Shown one piece after another: positions 62,389-64,000 of a DNA stretch of 64,000 nucleotides. The notes beneath the pieces are model-generated. The model saw only the letters and a program-made list of their open reading frames with translations. It was not told the origin of the DNA and did no database searches. The stretch is from Leptospirillum sp037442005 (GTDB taxonomy: Bacteria > Nitrospirota > Leptospirillia > Leptospirillales > Leptospirillaceae): the NCBI GenBank assembly GCA_037442005.1, contig JBBIRA010000005.1, positions 20,758 through 84,757 of the forward strand, given 5' to 3'. Position 1 is the first letter of the stretch; each line of letters begins with the position of its first letter. The position numbers were made by a program, and so were the translations under genes.

Positions 62389-62411
62389 GCGGGAGAATCA
62401 CCTGCTCCCGC
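62389..62411 (-). promoter_or_regulatory. Hairpin covering the lipA ribosome site
   Basis: GCGGGAG (62405-62411, minus strand) pairs perfectly with CTCCCGC (62389-62395) across a nine-base loop, ending two bases before ATG 62386. The left arm holds the only GGGAG ribosome-site candidate, so the hairpin could limit translation if that ATG is used. Confidence 0.35.
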
Positions 62412-62484
62412 ATCATGCGGGGTTCAAAAAGAATGGATAAGCCGGCCTCGCACAAAAACGGACGGCAGAAAAATAATTTCACTG

Positions 62485-62513
62485 ATTTTAGTCATTGAAG
62501 GGTGGAATTGCAA
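62485..62513 (-). promoter_or_regulatory. Sigma-70-like promoter for the lipA-gcv operon
   Basis: On the minus strand TTGCAA (62508-62513) and TAAAAT (62485-62490) are separated by exactly 17 bases. It lies in the AT-rich gap between the GGDEF-EAL gene and lipA, giving a leader of about 65-90 bases. No glycine riboswitch pattern was recognised in this gap. Confidence 0.55.
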
Positions 62514-62558
62514 GGAATCATCTCTTAAAAAATTCATTTGTTTTATAAAAAATAGTAT

Positions 62559-62605
62559 AAAAATATATTTTTCCCTTCTCCCTCTTCCCTCATAAAACGG
62601 GAGAA
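62559..62605 (-). terminator. Possible terminator after the GGDEF-EAL gene
   Basis: TTCTCCC (62599-62605, minus-strand reading) pairs with GGGAGAA (62576-62582) across a 16-base loop that includes the stop codon. It is followed by the palindrome AAAAATATATTTTT (62559-62572). The loop is long and the T-run is interrupted, so this is weak. Confidence 0.3.
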
Positions 62606-64000
62606 GAGAAAAACTGTTCCCGATACCCGGGAATCGATGACGCCGGCTGTGGTCTGGCATAAAGATATCCCTGATGGACAGAACAACCGTTTTTGACCAG
62701 GAAATCAGACTGCAGGACTGTTTCGACTCCCTCGGCCACCACCTCAAGCGACAGCGATCGTGCCAGGGCCAGGATCGTTTTCACGATGGAATCATCGTTC
62801 GGGTGAATGCCGATTCCCTTGGTAAACGACTGATCAATCTTCAGTGTATTGAGATTCAGGTGGCTCAGGTAACTGAGCGACGAGTATCCCGTGCCGAAGT
62901 CATCAATGGAAAGGCGGACACCCATCCCCTTCAGTCTCGAGAGAGTCTGTTTCAGTTCCCCCAGATTTTCCATCAGCAGACTTTCAGTGATTTCAAGCTC
63001 GAGCATCTCCGCCGGTAACCCGTTTGATAAAAGAGATCGTTCCACCTCGGTGACAAAATCGGCCTGCAGAAGCTGCCGGATGGAGACATTCACCTTGACC
63101 AAAAGAGACAGATCCTGCGCCTCAAGCCACGACTTCGCCTGCCGGCAGGCCTGCTCAAGAACCCACCTTCCCATCGGAATGATCATCCCGTTTTTCTCGG
63201 CAACGGGAATAAACCGGTCGGGAGAGACCATCCCGAACTCAGGATGGTCCCAGCGAACAAGAGCCTCCACGGAAACCATCTTTCCGGATTGAAGATCCAC
63301 AATCGGCTGATAGAAAAGAACAAACTCTGAATGCTCAAGGGCCAGATACAGTCGATTTTCAATGGAAGCCCTGTCCTGAATGGCCCGGTCCATCTCCGGG
63401 GAAAAGTGTTCAATACCATTTCTTCCTTTTCCTTTGGCCTGATACATTGCGATATCCGCATTTCTCACCAGCACTGTCGGTGTTATCCCGTCCTCGGGAA
63501 AAAGAGCCACCCCGATACTGGTTGTCACCCGTAAATCAACCCCTTCAAGCTGATAGGGCTTTGAGAGATGGTCCCGGACGTTGCCGGCAAACAAAAGGGC
63601 TTCCTCCCGTGATCCGATCTTGTCGGCAATGATGCAAAACTCGTCTCCTCCGAGCCGGGCAACGGTATCGCTCTCCCGGACGACAGCACTGATCCTGCCG
63701 GCAATTTCCTTTAAAAGCAGATCACCAAAAGGATGTCCCATGGTATCGTTAATGTCTTTAAATTCGTCAATATCCAGATAAAAGAGCGCAACACCCGACC
63801 GGGTACGGCCGGACTGGGCAACCATCTGATCAAGTCTGTCGTGAAACAGATTGCGATTCGGCAGGTGGGTCAGGGAATCAAAATTGGCTTTCCTGGTGAT
63901 CTCGGACAACAGTTCTTTCCTGGGCGTCATATCCCGGAACACCACGATGCAACCGATCACGTCCGCCGAATCCCCCCGAATCGGCGCCGCGGACCCTTCG
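62590..64000 (-). CDS. PAS-GGDEF-EAL signalling protein (5' end beyond the window)
   Basis: At least 470 residues, entering from the right edge with the end of a PAS domain (SADVIGCIVVFRDMTPRKEL). The diguanylate cyclase motif RLGGDEF is intact, with an RESD inhibitory site five residues before it. The EAL domain has EALVRWDHPEFG, ITESLLMENL, DDFGTGYSSL and AEGVET, so phosphodiesterase activity is plausible. It would make or break c-di-GMP near the flagellar region. The true start is outside the window. Confidence 0.9.
   Translation of the reverse strand, partial: EGSAAPIRGDSADVIGCIVVFRDMTPRKELLSEITRKANFDSLTHLPNRNLFHDRLDQMVAQSGRTRSGVALFYLDIDEFKDINDTMGHPFGDLLLKEIAGRISAVVRESDTVARLGGDEFCIIADKIGSREEALLFAGNVRDHLSKPYQLEGVDLRVTTSIGVALFPEDGITPTVLVRNADIAMYQAKGKGRNGIEHFSPEMDRAIQDRASIENRLYLALEHSEFVLFYQPIVDLQSGKMVSVEALVRWDHPEFGMVSPDRFIPVAEKNGMIIPMGRWVLEQACRQAKSWLEAQDLSLLVKVNVSIRQLLQADFVTEVERSLLSNGLPAEMLELEITESLLMENLGELKQTLSRLKGMGVRLSIDDFGTGYSSLSYLSHLNLNTLKIDQSFTKGIGIHPNDDSIVKTILALARSLSLEVVAEGVETVLQSDFLVKNGCSVHQGYLYARPQPASSIPGYREQFFSSPVL

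Noticed and set aside
1..64000. CRISPR arrays, tRNA/rRNA genes, insertion sequences or defence islands
   Set aside because: Nothing resembling regularly spaced repeats, transposases or RNA genes was seen on reading through the window; base composition is uniform apart from two AT-rich gaps.

Overview
The window is about 64 kb of compact, GC-rich bacterial chromosome with strong Shine-Dalgarno sites and many overlapping genes. I see no insertion sequences, phage genes, CRISPR arrays, tRNAs or rRNAs. The gene content is that of a Gram-negative, motile autotroph-like bacterium: a polar-type flagellar cluster with FlhF/FlhG, lipoproteins, a c-type-haem chemoreceptor, LL-diaminopimelate aminotransferase and a split glycine decarboxylase (GcvPA/GcvPB). 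From memory of such gene sets I infer a Leptospirillum-like member of Nitrospirota. This is not verified by any search.

Layout. Positions 1-405 hold an AT-rich, structured leader before a plus-strand HD-GYP gene (c-di-GMP turnover). Positions 1722-9423 (minus) form a housekeeping run read as dprA, topA, trmFO, xer recombinase, argB, a lipoprotein and dut. Positions 9577-13729 hold an ABC importer (fused double permease, ATPase and a separate AAA-associated-domain protein) flanked by small plus-strand membrane proteins. Positions 13821-18482 (minus) hold a DUF3332 lipoprotein and the run dapL, folK, mutY, YCF48-like lipoprotein.

Positions 18650-54169 (minus) are almost entirely motility. In transcription order they are: a FlrA/FleQ-like sigma-54 activator (at the end of the upstream operon); an exported TPR protein with a FlrB/FlrC-like kinase and response regulator; flgB, flgC, fliE-J, motE, fliK, flgD, flgE; a terminator; fliL, fliN, fliO, fliP, fliQ, fliR, flhB, flhA, flhF, flhG, fliA; cheY, cheA, a haem MCP, cheW, motA, motB; then accessory genes including DUF2802-like, FliK-like and FlhB-C-terminal-like proteins. 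No fliM, cheZ, cheB or cheR is present in the window.

Four sequences matching the sigma-54 -24/-12 consensus lie exactly in front of the TPR-kinase-regulator operon, flgB, fliL and fliQ. Together with the sigma-54 activators and fliA this implies a Vibrio/Pseudomonas-like flagellar hierarchy: activator, then sigma-54 class genes, then FliA-dependent genes elsewhere.

Positions 54175-62413 (minus) are one tight run beginning at a sigma-70-like promoter: lipA, gcvT, gcvH, gcvPA, gcvPB, a lipoate ligase/octanoyltransferase, a small PilZ/HD-associated-type protein, an HDOD protein and queG, ending in the flagellar activator. This couples lipoylation and glycine cleavage to signalling genes on one likely transcript. 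The right edge cuts a PAS-GGDEF-EAL gene.
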